From: Martinezella tropici
GTDB lineage: Bacteria > Pseudomonadota > Alphaproteobacteria > Rhizobiales > Rhizobiaceae
Assembly (NCBI GenBank): GCA_000799755.1
Contig: JUHI01000011.1
Location: 62,001 to 126,000 of the forward strand
Direction of reading: 5' to 3'
Length of the DNA stretch: 64,000 nt
Numbering within the stretch: position 1 is the stretch's first letter; the number at the start of each line of letters is the position of its first letter. Of the stretch, positions 9,033-16,968 are shown piece by piece. Position numbers and translations under genes: made by a program. The notes below the pieces were generated by a model. The model ran no database searches. It saw nothing but the letters and a program-made list of their open reading frames with translations, and had not been told where the DNA came from.

Positions 9033-9512
9033 GTGAAGCAACTCGTAATCGCAATGCTCATTGCAACCCTTGCCGGTCCCGCTTTTGCCTCCGGAAACCA
9101 TGCCGGCGGCCATGACGACAAACTCGCGGTCGGCGAACCCGGCGACAAGAGCAAAGTCACGCAGACGATCCGCGTGACCATGAAGGAAACCGAAGACGGC
9201 CGGATGCTGTTCCAACCGGCCGTCATGAAGGTGCGCAAGGGGCAGACCGTAAAGATCGTGCTCAACAATGCCGGCCAAACCGACCATGAATTCGTGCTCG
9301 ATCAGGAAGACAAGATCCTCGAGCACAAGGCTGTCATGGCGAAGTTCCCCGAGATGGAGCATGCCGACGCCAATTCGATCCGCCTTGCCGCGGGCGAATC
9401 CGGCGAGATCGTCTGGAAATTCACCAATGACGGTGACTTCAAATTCGCCTGCCTCATCCCCGGACACTACGAAGCGGGCATGCATGGCGACGTGTCTGTC
9501 ACTACCAAATGA
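9033..9512 (+). CDS. Periplasmic cupredoxin (blue copper protein)
   Basis: 159 residues from a GTG at 9033, chosen because AAGGAA lies 7 bases upstream and the frame then gives a normal signal peptide (cleavage near AFAS). The type 1 copper site is complete: His in TDHEFVLD, then Cys, His and Met in the order C-X4-H-X4-M (FACLIPGHYEAGM). A His-containing linker (GNHAGGHDD) precedes the domain. It probably shuttles electrons or copper between the oxidase upstream and the CusF-like protein downstream. Confidence 0.9.
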   Translation: MKQLVIAMLIATLAGPAFASGNHAGGHDDKLAVGEPGDKSKVTQTIRVTMKETEDGRMLFQPAVMKVRKGQTVKIVLNNAGQTDHEFVLDQEDKILEHKAVMAKFPEMEHADANSIRLAAGESGEIVWKFTNDGDFKFACLIPGHYEAGMHGDVSVTTK

Positions 9513-9538
9513 ACTCTTGAACATCTGGAGAAAGCAAC

Positions 9539-9823
9539 ATGAAAAATCTCGCTGGAATTGCCCTTGCAACTGCCCTGGCCATCGGCGCTGCCGCAAGCGC
9601 CCATGCGCAGGAATTCACCAAGGGCGTGATCAACAAGATCGATGCCAAGACGAACAAGGTCACGATCAAGCATGAGGAATTGAAGAACCTGGACATGCCG
9701 GCGATGACGATGGTGTTCCGCGTCGAAGATCCCGCCATCCGCGCCAAACTGAAGGAGGGCTCGGCAATCGAGTTCATCGCCGAGCGCGTGAACGGCAAGC
9801 TGACCGTTACGCAGATAAAGTAA
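9539..9823 (+). CDS. CusF-like periplasmic copper-binding protein
   Basis: 94 residues with a signal peptide cleaved near SAHAQ. The small beta-barrel carries the metal motif HEELKNLDMPAMTMVF. In E. coli CusF the ligands are one His and two Met, capped by a Trp. Here the His and both Met (MTM) are kept, but the capping Trp position is Met (MPAMTM rather than WPEMTM), giving a three-Met environment. The last gene of the copper operon, it is followed closely by a terminator. Likely a Cu(I) metallochaperone. Confidence 0.88.
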   Translation: MKNLAGIALATALAIGAAASAHAQEFTKGVINKIDAKTNKVTIKHEELKNLDMPAMTMVFRVEDPAIRAKLKEGSAIEFIAERVNGKLTVTQIK

Positions 9824-9834
9824 GCAAAAGCGGC

Positions 9835-9860
9835 GGTCGGGCTCCGAGCGGGGCCCGACC
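9835..9860 (+). terminator. Terminator of the copper operon
   Basis: GGTCGGGCTCC (9835-9845) pairs with GGGGCCCGACC (9850-9860) around a GAGC loop, 11 pairs with one G-U. It lies 11 bases after the CusF-like stop. The T-rich tail is weak (ATTTT some 10 bases later). Confidence 0.65.
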
Positions 9861-10110
9861 AAACGACGATTTTCGAGTTCTCGGATCCGCCGCTGATCAC
9901 GCCACGAATGGACATTCCCTTGCTTACTCGCGATTGCCGTCGTCGGTGTCCCATTTTTCGGCAAGGTCGGCCATCGACTCCCCTCGACTGCTAACTTCTC
10001 TCCTGCACTGTATTATTAGGTTTAGATTTTTTAGTTGATGCGAATCTTAACCCATGCTCTTTAGGCGAGCGATCCATCGGCTGGAAGTGCTGGTGAAGTT
10101 GGGGGGACCG
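9861..10110. other. Intergenic leader before the autotransporter
   Basis: About 250 bases without a convincing gene. The last part is AT-richer (around 10010-10050, with TATTATTAGG and TTTTTTAG) and is a reasonable place for the autotransporter promoter. A purine-rich GGGGGG at 10101-10106 serves as the ribosome binding site for the start at 10111. Confidence 0.4.
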
Positions 10111-12912
10111 ATGCGCCATATCACGAATCGAGGTTCGAAAACCGCTTCCGTCTCGCTCAAAGCAGCACTCGTCTTGGGAACGAGCCTCGTCGCGCCGGAG
10201 ATAGCCCAGGCTGCATGCAGCCGCTTCACGCCAGCAAGCGGCCAGACGGCGACCTGCGATGCGACATCGCCCAACCCGGTTACCACGGGCATCTATGGAG
10301 CGGCGGGAAGCTCCAACGTCACGATCGACATTCTCGGAGGCGCGATCGTCACCGTCACTCGCTCGCCGACCGCCAATGCCGGCGCTCGCGTCGCCGATTC
10401 CAGCACCATCGTCAACAATGGCAGCATCTCTCTCACCGGTTCCGGCAGTACTGGCACCAACCGCGGCGCGGGGCTGGTCGGCACCGGCAGCAATAACTCG
10501 ATCACCAACAACGGCTCGATCAGCAATACCGGCCAATACAATGACGGCATGGCTGCCGACGGCAGCGGCAACACCCTCATCAACAACGGCTCGATCACGA
10601 CGACGGGACCAAACGCCTATGGCATGACCGCGAGCTGGGGCCAGGTCGGCGGCGGCTTCCCGAACAACACCATCATCAACAACGGCTCGGTCGCAACAAG
10701 TGGCAGCAACGCACGCGCAGCATCAATCCTCGGCTCGAACGGTACAATCACCAACACGGGAACACTGACCACGAGCGGAAACAGCGCGCCGGCAGTCTAT
10801 ATCCAGGGCATCAACGGCCGTCTGGTGAACAGCGGCACCATTCACGCTAGCGGCGGCGCAGCTTCGGGCAGCCCGCCGTCGGACGGCGTGTTCTCCAATA
10901 CGGTCGGCTCGGGGTTCAATGCGACGATCATCAACCTTGCCGGCGGTCAGATCATCAGCGACCAGGGGCCCGCGATCCGCACGCTCAACGGCCAGACAGC
11001 CATCACCAATGCCGGCCTTCTGAGTGGTGGCAACGGCTTTGCCATCAGCGGCGGCAACGGCAATATTTCCCTGACCCTGCAAACCGGATCGAAAATGATC
11101 GGCACGGCCAATGGCGGCAACGGCAGCAACACCGTCACGCTACAGGGCGAAGGCGTGATCGATAACGCGTTCACCAATTTCCAGACGCTCTACATGACAG
11201 GCACAGACTGGACCTGGGCCGGCACCGGCGACTTTCGCGACAGCTTCATTCAGAACGGCACCTTTCAGCTGCAAACAAACCTGACAGGCAATGTGACGGT
11301 GTCGTCCGGCGCTAGCCTGCTTGCCGGCGGCGGCTTCAATCCCTCGATCACCCCCTATCCAGGCGGCCCGGCCATCACACTTACCAATTCAGGCGTGATC
11401 GACCTGACCAATGGCGGCTCTCAAACCACAAACAGCCTCACCGTCGCCGGCAATTATGTCGGCTCTGGCGGTAGCCTGCTCCTCAATACCGTACTTGGCG
11501 ACGATGCCTCCGCCTCCGACAAGCTGGTGATCAATGGCGGAACGGCGTCGGGTTCGACCGCCATCACCGTCAACAACATCGGTGGAGGCGGCGCGGCCAC
11601 CATGCTGAACGGCATCAATGTCGTCGAGGCGACCAACGGCGCCACCGCCAGCAGCAGCGCCTTTTCCCTGAACGGCCGGGTCGCGGCGGGCGCCTATGAA
11701 TACTACCTTTTCAAGGGTGGCGTCAGCGCGGGAACGAGCAACAACTGGTATCTGCGCTCGGCCTATGTCGCGCCCGTTCCGACGCCGACCGACCCTGACC
11801 CAGAAGGCCCCATTTTGACCCCGCCTCCGGGCGGAACCACGGAGATTCAGCCGCCGCTGGTGACTCCAGACAACCCGACGCCAACACCGCCCAATCCAGG
11901 CGCGACACCGATCTCTCCCGAGATCATGAATATCGGCGGCGTTGACGTGGAGGTCATCCCGCTGATCCGCCCCGAGGTCGCGACCTACACGGCTATCCCG
12001 CCGGCAGCTCAAGTCGCGACACTCGCCACGCTCGGAACGTTTCATGAGCGACGCGGGGAGCAAAGCGTGGTGACCTCGGGCAATGTTGCTTCCGCGGTCT
12101 GGGGACGAGGCTTCGGAGAGCATGTCGACCAGGGCTGGTCGGGCTCGGTATCGCCGTCGATCGACGGCTCGCTCTGGGGTCTGCAGACCGGCATCGACAT
12201 TCTTCGCCACGAGAGCGACAATGGCCATCGCGATATTGCGGGCCTGTTCTTCGGCTATGCCGATCTGCGCGCCGACGTGACGGGGCAGGCAGTCGGCTGG
12301 AACAATGTCAAAACCGGCAAGATCAATCTCGATGCCACAAGCGTCGGCGCCCATTGGACCCATATCGGCCCCACAGGCTGGTATCTCGATGGCGTGCTGA
12401 TGGGCACCTGGTTCGGCGGCGACGCCAACTCGATCGGCGGCACCGGGATCGATGTCGGCGGCAGCGGCTTCACCGCGTCTCTCGAAGGCGGTTATCCAAT
12501 CGCGCTCGGCGGTGAGTGGTCGCTGGAACCGCAGGCGCAGTTGATCTGGCAGGATATATCGCTCGACGACAAGCGTGATGCCTTCTCCGCCGTTTCCTTC
12601 GGTTCCGATACCAGCTGGACCGGGCGCGTCGGTGCCCGGCTGCAGGGCAATTTCCAAACATCGGCAGGTTTGCTTCAACCCTATCTGAAGACCGACATCT
12701 GGCATAATTTCGACAGTACGGACACGGTCCGCTTCGATTCAGATGCGATGAACACCTCAATGAAGGGTACCTCGATGCAGGTCGGCGGCGGCGTGGTCTA
12801 TGCCTTCAACACGTCGCTGAGTGCCTTTGCGACAGCCGACTACAGGTTCGACGTCAGCGGTGAGCATGAACGTGTGTTTCAGGGCAATGTCGGGCTGCGT
12901 GTGAAATGGTAG
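10111..12912 (+). CDS. Autotransporter with beta-helix passenger and outer-membrane barrel
   Basis: 933 residues from 10111, where GGGGGG precedes the ATG; the alternative at 10054 adds 19 residues in front of a clear signal peptide (cleavage near EIAQA). Residues of about 60-400 form an Asn/Gly/Ser/Thr-rich passenger with degenerate repeats of the type NNGSI-T-TG, expected to wind into a beta-helix on the cell surface. A Pro/Thr-rich linker (near 555-600) is followed by a C-terminal autotransporter barrel of about 260 residues ending in the aromatic signature LRVKW. Likely an adhesin or surface-structure protein; no protease triad is obvious. It is single and monocistronic. Confidence 0.88.
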   Translation: MRHITNRGSKTASVSLKAALVLGTSLVAPEIAQAACSRFTPASGQTATCDATSPNPVTTGIYGAAGSSNVTIDILGGAIVTVTRSPTANAGARVADSSTIVNNGSISLTGSGSTGTNRGAGLVGTGSNNSITNNGSISNTGQYNDGMAADGSGNTLINNGSITTTGPNAYGMTASWGQVGGGFPNNTIINNGSVATSGSNARAASILGSNGTITNTGTLTTSGNSAPAVYIQGINGRLVNSGTIHASGGAASGSPPSDGVFSNTVGSGFNATIINLAGGQIISDQGPAIRTLNGQTAITNAGLLSGGNGFAISGGNGNISLTLQTGSKMIGTANGGNGSNTVTLQGEGVIDNAFTNFQTLYMTGTDWTWAGTGDFRDSFIQNGTFQLQTNLTGNVTVSSGASLLAGGGFNPSITPYPGGPAITLTNSGVIDLTNGGSQTTNSLTVAGNYVGSGGSLLLNTVLGDDASASDKLVINGGTASGSTAITVNNIGGGGAATMLNGINVVEATNGATASSSAFSLNGRVAAGAYEYYLFKGGVSAGTSNNWYLRSAYVAPVPTPTDPDPEGPILTPPPGGTTEIQPPLVTPDNPTPTPPNPGATPISPEIMNIGGVDVEVIPLIRPEVATYTAIPPAAQVATLATLGTFHERRGEQSVVTSGNVASAVWGRGFGEHVDQGWSGSVSPSIDGSLWGLQTGIDILRHESDNGHRDIAGLFFGYADLRADVTGQAVGWNNVKTGKINLDATSVGAHWTHIGPTGWYLDGVLMGTWFGGDANSIGGTGIDVGGSGFTASLEGGYPIALGGEWSLEPQAQLIWQDISLDDKRDAFSAVSFGSDTSWTGRVGARLQGNFQTSAGLLQPYLKTDIWHNFDSTDTVRFDSDAMNTSMKGTSMQVGGGVVYAFNTSLSAFATADYRFDVSGEHERVFQGNVGLRVKW

Positions 12913-12921
12913 TTCGAGCAA

Positions 12922-12946
12922 GGCGCCTGGTTCCGGCCAGGGTGCC
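12922..12946 (+). terminator. Weak hairpin after the autotransporter gene
   Basis: CCTGG/CCAGG with outer GGC/GCC pairs around a short loop, 9 bases after the stop. There is an internal mismatch and no T-run, so this is only a candidate terminator. Confidence 0.35.
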
Positions 12947-13000
12947 GTGTGCCACGAGTGTCGGCAGCAAGCTCTTGCGTTGACTATGACGGCGGCGGGA

Positions 13001-13303
13001 TCAGAAGCTGGACACGCCCTTGGCCTTCAGCTTCGCCCTGGCAACCGTGACATAGAAATAGTTCTTCAGTTCGGCCAGGCACGCCTTCACATGGCCTTCG
13101 ACAACTATGCGGTCGCCGGTCCCAGGTGCAATTTTCTCATCATGCAGCCGCATCAATTCATCGATGTTCCGGTCGCAATTGGTCATGCGTTCCTGCAAGC
13201 CATCGGCCTTGCGCGGCGTGTCGATCGGCCATCCATAAAATGCGCCGCTGGCGAGCATCACCACGCATATGCCAGCTGCGACCATTTTTAGAATACGAAC
13301 CAT
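13001..13303 (-). CDS. Small exported protein of unknown function
   Basis: 100 residues. The second of two adjacent ATGs (13303) is preferred because GAGGA sits at the right distance. An N-terminal hydrophobic helix (ICVVMLASGAFYGW) acts as a signal or anchor. The rest is mostly helical and charged, with three Cys if the signal region is included (NCDRN, KACLA). It lies downstream of, and on the same strand as, the hybrid kinase, about 165 bases away, and may be read from the same transcript. I do not recognise the family. Confidence 0.6.
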   Translation of the reverse strand: MVRILKMVAAGICVVMLASGAFYGWPIDTPRKADGLQERMTNCDRNIDELMRLHDEKIAPGTGDRIVVEGHVKACLAELKNYFYVTVARAKLKAKGVSSF

Positions 13304-13467
13304 CATTCCTCGCGGGAGCCGGGGTAAAACTGCTAGTACCGGGCGGCTATGATAGCACAATCTGGGCAATTTAAGGGTTGGTGCTGTGCACCGACAGCTG
13401 CGGTGCGATCAGCTTGTGCGGATCGCAGCTCGGCAGACAAACTACTCTTTCAGCATCGATATTCGCT

Positions 13468-15249
13468 TCAGCTCGTCGTCGATCTTTCGCGACGGTCAGC
13501 CTGACAAACGGTACGCAGCTCGTCAATGGCCTGCTGCACCTGCTCGGCATCGACGGGCTTGTGGAGCAGGAGATGGCCGCTTTCGGTGACCTGCTTCAGG
13601 CGAGCCGGCGACGTGTCTCCGGTCAAGATGATAGCTGGCAGGCGGCCCCCTGCATGGATGCGCATCTCCTCGATCGCTTCGAGACCAGTCGTGCCGGCCT
13701 CCAGCCGGTAGTCTGTGATGATGATGTCGATCCGTGCGGCGCCATCCCGCGATGCTTCATCACGGGCGCGGCGGGCCTCGGCCGCCGAGCGTCCGGCATA
13801 GACGCGGTGGCCAAGGGTGTTCAACAACAGGCTGATTGCATCGAGCGCATCGCGCTCGTCGTCGATCACCGCCACGCCGAGCGCGCCATCAGATGCGCTT
13901 TCTCTACCGGCGACGCCGAACTTGCGACTGTCCGGAGCGGCGATCGGAACCATCAGGGCGAACATCGAACCCTTCCCTTGCTTGGATACAAGCCTGAGCG
14001 GATGATCGAGCAGGCCCGCGCTTCGTCGGACGATCGCAAGGCCGAGGCCAAGTCCCTGTGTTCGGTCGCGCGCCGGATTGTGCAACTGCACGAACTCCTC
14101 GAATATCAGCTTCTGCTGATCGGTGGGAATGCCCGTACCGGTATCCCAGATCTGGATCTCGACCGACGTGCCGCGTCGGCGGCAACCAAGGAGGACGCGG
14201 CCCTTTTCCGTATAAAGCAGCGCATTGGAAATCAGATTATCGAGTATTCGCTTGAGCAAGACGGGATCGCTGTCGACCCAGAGGCTACTGTCGACGACAC
14301 GCCATTCGATGCCGCGGCTGGCAGCGGCACCGGCGAATTCGTCTTCAAGCCCGGAAAAGAGCCTTGCCAGCGAGATCGGCTCTCTTGCGACAGTGACCAC
14401 GCCGGCATCGAGCCGGGAAATATCGAGTAGCCTGTTCAGGAGGTCACTGAGATTGCCGACGATCGATTTCGCCTTGTCTGCAAGTTCGCGCGCAGCTTGG
14501 GATGCGACATTGCCGCGCTGCCCGAGAATGCCGAGCGTAGAAATGAGGAGGCTGAGCGCATGGGTCGGCTGGCGCAGGTCGTGGCTTGCCGCGGCAAGAA
14601 AGCGTGTTTTCGCGCGATCGGCCGTCTGCGCGCGATCACGTTCCTCCTGCAGACTAACGACCAGCTCCTCATTGCGCAGGCGCAGCGCCACCGTTTCCCG
14701 GAGCATGCCGTATGTGATGCGGCAATAATAGATATTGATGACGACCAGGGAGGCCAGCAGAAACAGGAAAGCCCCGGATATCGCGCTATCGTTGAGAATG
14801 CATTTCAGGGCAATCGGTATGACCGTGATGATGATCGAGCCGACAAGCGCCGGCGGAAAGGCCGATAGAGACGGCACCGTGCCGCAGACGAGTCCGGTCA
14901 GCACGATCACGGTAAAGGAAAGCACGACCGGGTTTTCTGGCAGGAAACCGACCCAGCCGACCGTCCCCCAAAGAAGCCCCGATACCCAGGAGAAGGCCGC
15001 GGCGAGCCACGCCCACAGCATGAAGGTTTCCGGCTTACGCCCGCTGCCGAAGAATCGGCGGGAGGCAAGAACGCGGGAGGCCGTCAGAAGATAGAGCGCA
15101 CCAAGCCAGCCGAGAAGCCAGGTCAGCGAAACGACCTCACGCAGAATGTAGACAGCCGCCGAAGAGGTGACGATGTTCGAAATGACCACGCCATAGGAAT
15201 TGCGATACAACAGCTCGACGAGTGCCTGGCGTACCTTGTCGTCCTGCAT
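13468..15249 (-). CDS. Membrane hybrid histidine kinase with C-terminal receiver
   Basis: 593 residues. The N-terminal 180 residues hold five or six membrane helices without a large periplasmic loop. A short coiled linker (near 185-210) leads to HisKA with His223 (FLAAASHDLRQPTHALSLL), a HATPase_c domain (NLISNALLYT, WDTGTGIP, GLGLGLAIV) and a receiver domain with Asp513 (IIITDYRL). The SHDLRQP H-box is characteristic of hybrid kinases paired with NarL/FixJ-type regulators. The divergent regulator at 15369 is the obvious partner. With no periplasmic sensor domain, the signal is probably membrane-related or cytoplasmic. Confidence 0.9.
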   Translation of the reverse strand: MQDDKVRQALVELLYRNSYGVVISNIVTSSAAVYILREVVSLTWLLGWLGALYLLTASRVLASRRFFGSGRKPETFMLWAWLAAAFSWVSGLLWGTVGWVGFLPENPVVLSFTVIVLTGLVCGTVPSLSAFPPALVGSIIITVIPIALKCILNDSAISGAFLFLLASLVVINIYYCRITYGMLRETVALRLRNEELVVSLQEERDRAQTADRAKTRFLAAASHDLRQPTHALSLLISTLGILGQRGNVASQAARELADKAKSIVGNLSDLLNRLLDISRLDAGVVTVAREPISLARLFSGLEDEFAGAAASRGIEWRVVDSSLWVDSDPVLLKRILDNLISNALLYTEKGRVLLGCRRRGTSVEIQIWDTGTGIPTDQQKLIFEEFVQLHNPARDRTQGLGLGLAIVRRSAGLLDHPLRLVSKQGKGSMFALMVPIAAPDSRKFGVAGRESASDGALGVAVIDDERDALDAISLLLNTLGHRVYAGRSAAEARRARDEASRDGAARIDIIITDYRLEAGTTGLEAIEEMRIHAGGRLPAIILTGDTSPARLKQVTESGHLLLHKPVDAEQVQQAIDELRTVCQADRRERSTTS

Positions 15250-15368
15250 GAATACCTTCCGGTTGTCGGTTGAGCCGGCGTCATCGGCCGGGTTGATTTA
15301 TCGGTAACCTGTCTCACATAGATTGCAGACTATAGATTCGTTACCATACACCCACAGGTCGCATACGC

Positions 15369-16028
15369 ATGAATCGCCCGCTGACTGTCATCATCGCCGA
15401 CGACCATGCCATCGTCCGCGAGGGATTGAAGCTCCTGATCTCCGCCATGACGGACGTTTCCATCCTTGCGGAGGCGGCCAACGGCGAAGCGCTGCTCGAT
15501 ATCGTGCGCGACACGCGCGCAGACCTCCTGACCCTCGATCTCGGCATGCCCGGTGTCGCCGGAATCCAGTTCATCGCCGAAATCCGGACGCTGGCGCCCC
15601 GCATGCGCATCCTGGTGCTGACGGCGAATGTCGAACCGCGCACGGTACGAGCCGCGCTGGAGGCCGGCGCTAACGGCTACCTCACCAAGGACGGCGATCC
15701 CGAGGAACTCGACCAGGCGATCGCGGCCTTGAAAAGCGGCAGGACCTATCTGGCGAAATCGATCCGGTTCGCGGTTGAGCGGCCGGAGCGGCCGGGCAAG
15801 GTGCCAGTCACGGGAGAAATCGTTTCGCCCATTCCCCTGACGCTGCGGGAGCGCCAGATCCTGCTTCTGTCGGCGCAGGGCCTGACGGCGAAGCTCATGG
15901 CGGAGCGGCTCGGCATCAGTCCGCTGACGGCCCGCAAGCATCGGGAAAACCTGATGCGCAAGCTTAGTCTTCACAGCACTGCCGAAGTGACGGCCTATGC
16001 GGTCCGGCTTGGATTGCCGGTTGGCTGA
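15369..16028 (+). CDS. NarL/FixJ-family response regulator
   Basis: 219 residues. The receiver domain has Asp57 (LLTLDLGMPG) and Lys in YLTKDG. The C-terminal LuxR-type helix-turn-helix has the usual LTLRERQILLLSAQGLTAKLMAERLGIS pattern, seen here as LTLRERQ followed by AERLGIS. It is transcribed divergently from the hybrid kinase across a 119-base region that must hold both promoters. It is probably phosphorylated by that kinase; its target genes are not evident here. Confidence 0.92.
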   Translation: MNRPLTVIIADDHAIVREGLKLLISAMTDVSILAEAANGEALLDIVRDTRADLLTLDLGMPGVAGIQFIAEIRTLAPRMRILVLTANVEPRTVRAALEAGANGYLTKDGDPEELDQAIAALKSGRTYLAKSIRFAVERPERPGKVPVTGEIVSPIPLTLRERQILLLSAQGLTAKLMAERLGISPLTARKHRENLMRKLSLHSTAEVTAYAVRLGLPVG

Positions 16029-16116
16029 AGCATGCATCCACGCCTCCTGAAATCGCTGCATGCGAGGATTCGCGTGCCATTCGGCGCAGAATAGGCGATC
16101 CCACCTCCATGCCGAA

Positions 16117-16134
16117 ATACGACAGGCGTCGTAT
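16117..16134. promoter_or_regulatory. Perfect 7-bp inverted repeat upstream of the LysE-type gene
   Basis: ATACGAC (16117-16123), AGGC, GTCGTAT (16128-16134). It lies about 115 bases before the LysE-type start, in a 220-base intergenic stretch, where a dimeric regulator could bind. The binding protein is unknown. Confidence 0.35.
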
Positions 16135-16248
16135 ATGAGGCAGCACGTATAAGGCGTAGCTCTCCCGGCGAGCGACAGCCCATCGGGAATCTGCCGCTCC
16201 GGGTCGCTCCAGTGGGGAGAGCAACCTCGAAAGAGTGGAGGATACGCC

Positions 16249-16866
16249 GTGATCTCATTCGAACACTGGACGTCGTTCGTCCTTGCGACACTTGTCTTTG
16301 CCTGCATGCCGGGTCCGGCCATCATCTACATGACCGCCCAGACATTAGCACATGGCAGTCGTGAGGGATTGAAGGCAGCGCTCGGGGTCCATCTTGGATG
16401 CTATGTTCACATTGCCGCCGCAACGATCGGCCTTGCGGCTCTGCTCGAACAGGCGCCGTCGGTCTACGCGGTCATGAAGCTTGCCGGTGCCGCCTATCTG
16501 GTCTGGCTGGGGGTTACGATGTTCCTCGGCTGGCGCGAGCATGGCAGCGAAACCGCCGACTTAAAGCCTGGCGTCCTGCGCGACAGCATCATCGTCGAGA
16601 TTCTCAATCCGAAGACCGCGCTGTTCTTCGTGACGTTCCTGCCGCAATTCGTCGATCCCGCCGCCGCGATGCCCGTCTGGGCCCAGTTCCTTGTCCTTGG
16701 CACGGTCGTCAACATCATTTTCTCTATGGCCGACGTCAGCGCCGTCGGCCTTGCCTCGCTGACACTCGGGCGGTTTGCCCGCGGCAACCGAGGCAAGCTG
16801 GTTCCGCGGACTTGCGGCTCTCTCCTGATCGCCCTCGGCGTCATCCTCGTGCAGCGGCATGGCTGA
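16249..16866 (+). CDS. LysE/RhtB-family amino-acid exporter
   Basis: 205 residues from a GTG at 16249 preceded by GGAGG. Six hydrophobic helices and the family start MPGPAIIYMTAQTLAHG fit RhtB/LysE translocators, which export amino acids such as threonine, homoserine lactone or leucine. Other conserved stretches are GVHLGCYVH, AAYLVWLG and LNPKTALFFVTFLPQF. It is a single gene, facing the RND operon end to end with a shared hairpin between. The substrate is not predictable. Confidence 0.9.
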   Translation: MISFEHWTSFVLATLVFACMPGPAIIYMTAQTLAHGSREGLKAALGVHLGCYVHIAAATIGLAALLEQAPSVYAVMKLAGAAYLVWLGVTMFLGWREHGSETADLKPGVLRDSIIVEILNPKTALFFVTFLPQFVDPAAAMPVWAQFLVLGTVVNIIFSMADVSAVGLASLTLGRFARGNRGKLVPRTCGSLLIALGVILVQRHG

Positions 16867-16892
16867 CGCGAACCGAACCGGAGAAAGAAACA

Positions 16893-16928
16893 TGCCTGCC
16901 TTGAGCCTTGCGGCATCATGGGCAGGCA
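16893..16928. terminator. Bidirectional terminator between the LysE-type gene and the RND operon
   Basis: TGCCTGCC (16893-16900) and GGCAGGCA (16921-16928) enclose an inner partial stem (TGAGCC/GGCATCA). It lies between two convergent genes. Confidence 0.55.
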
Positions 16929-16968
16929 CGCTTCAGCCCGATCGCAACGGCCTCAACCGCCGGCTCAC

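Noticed and set aside
10380-10760. Short repeated DNA in the autotransporter gene, which could suggest a CRISPR array
   Set aside because: The repeats are in-frame codons for NNGSI-type protein repeats, vary in length and have no unique spacers.
11389-12705. 438-codon open frame on the minus strand
   Set aside because: It lies opposite the autotransporter gene, is Arg/Gly-rich and has no recognisable motif; the plus-strand gene has a signal peptide and barrel.
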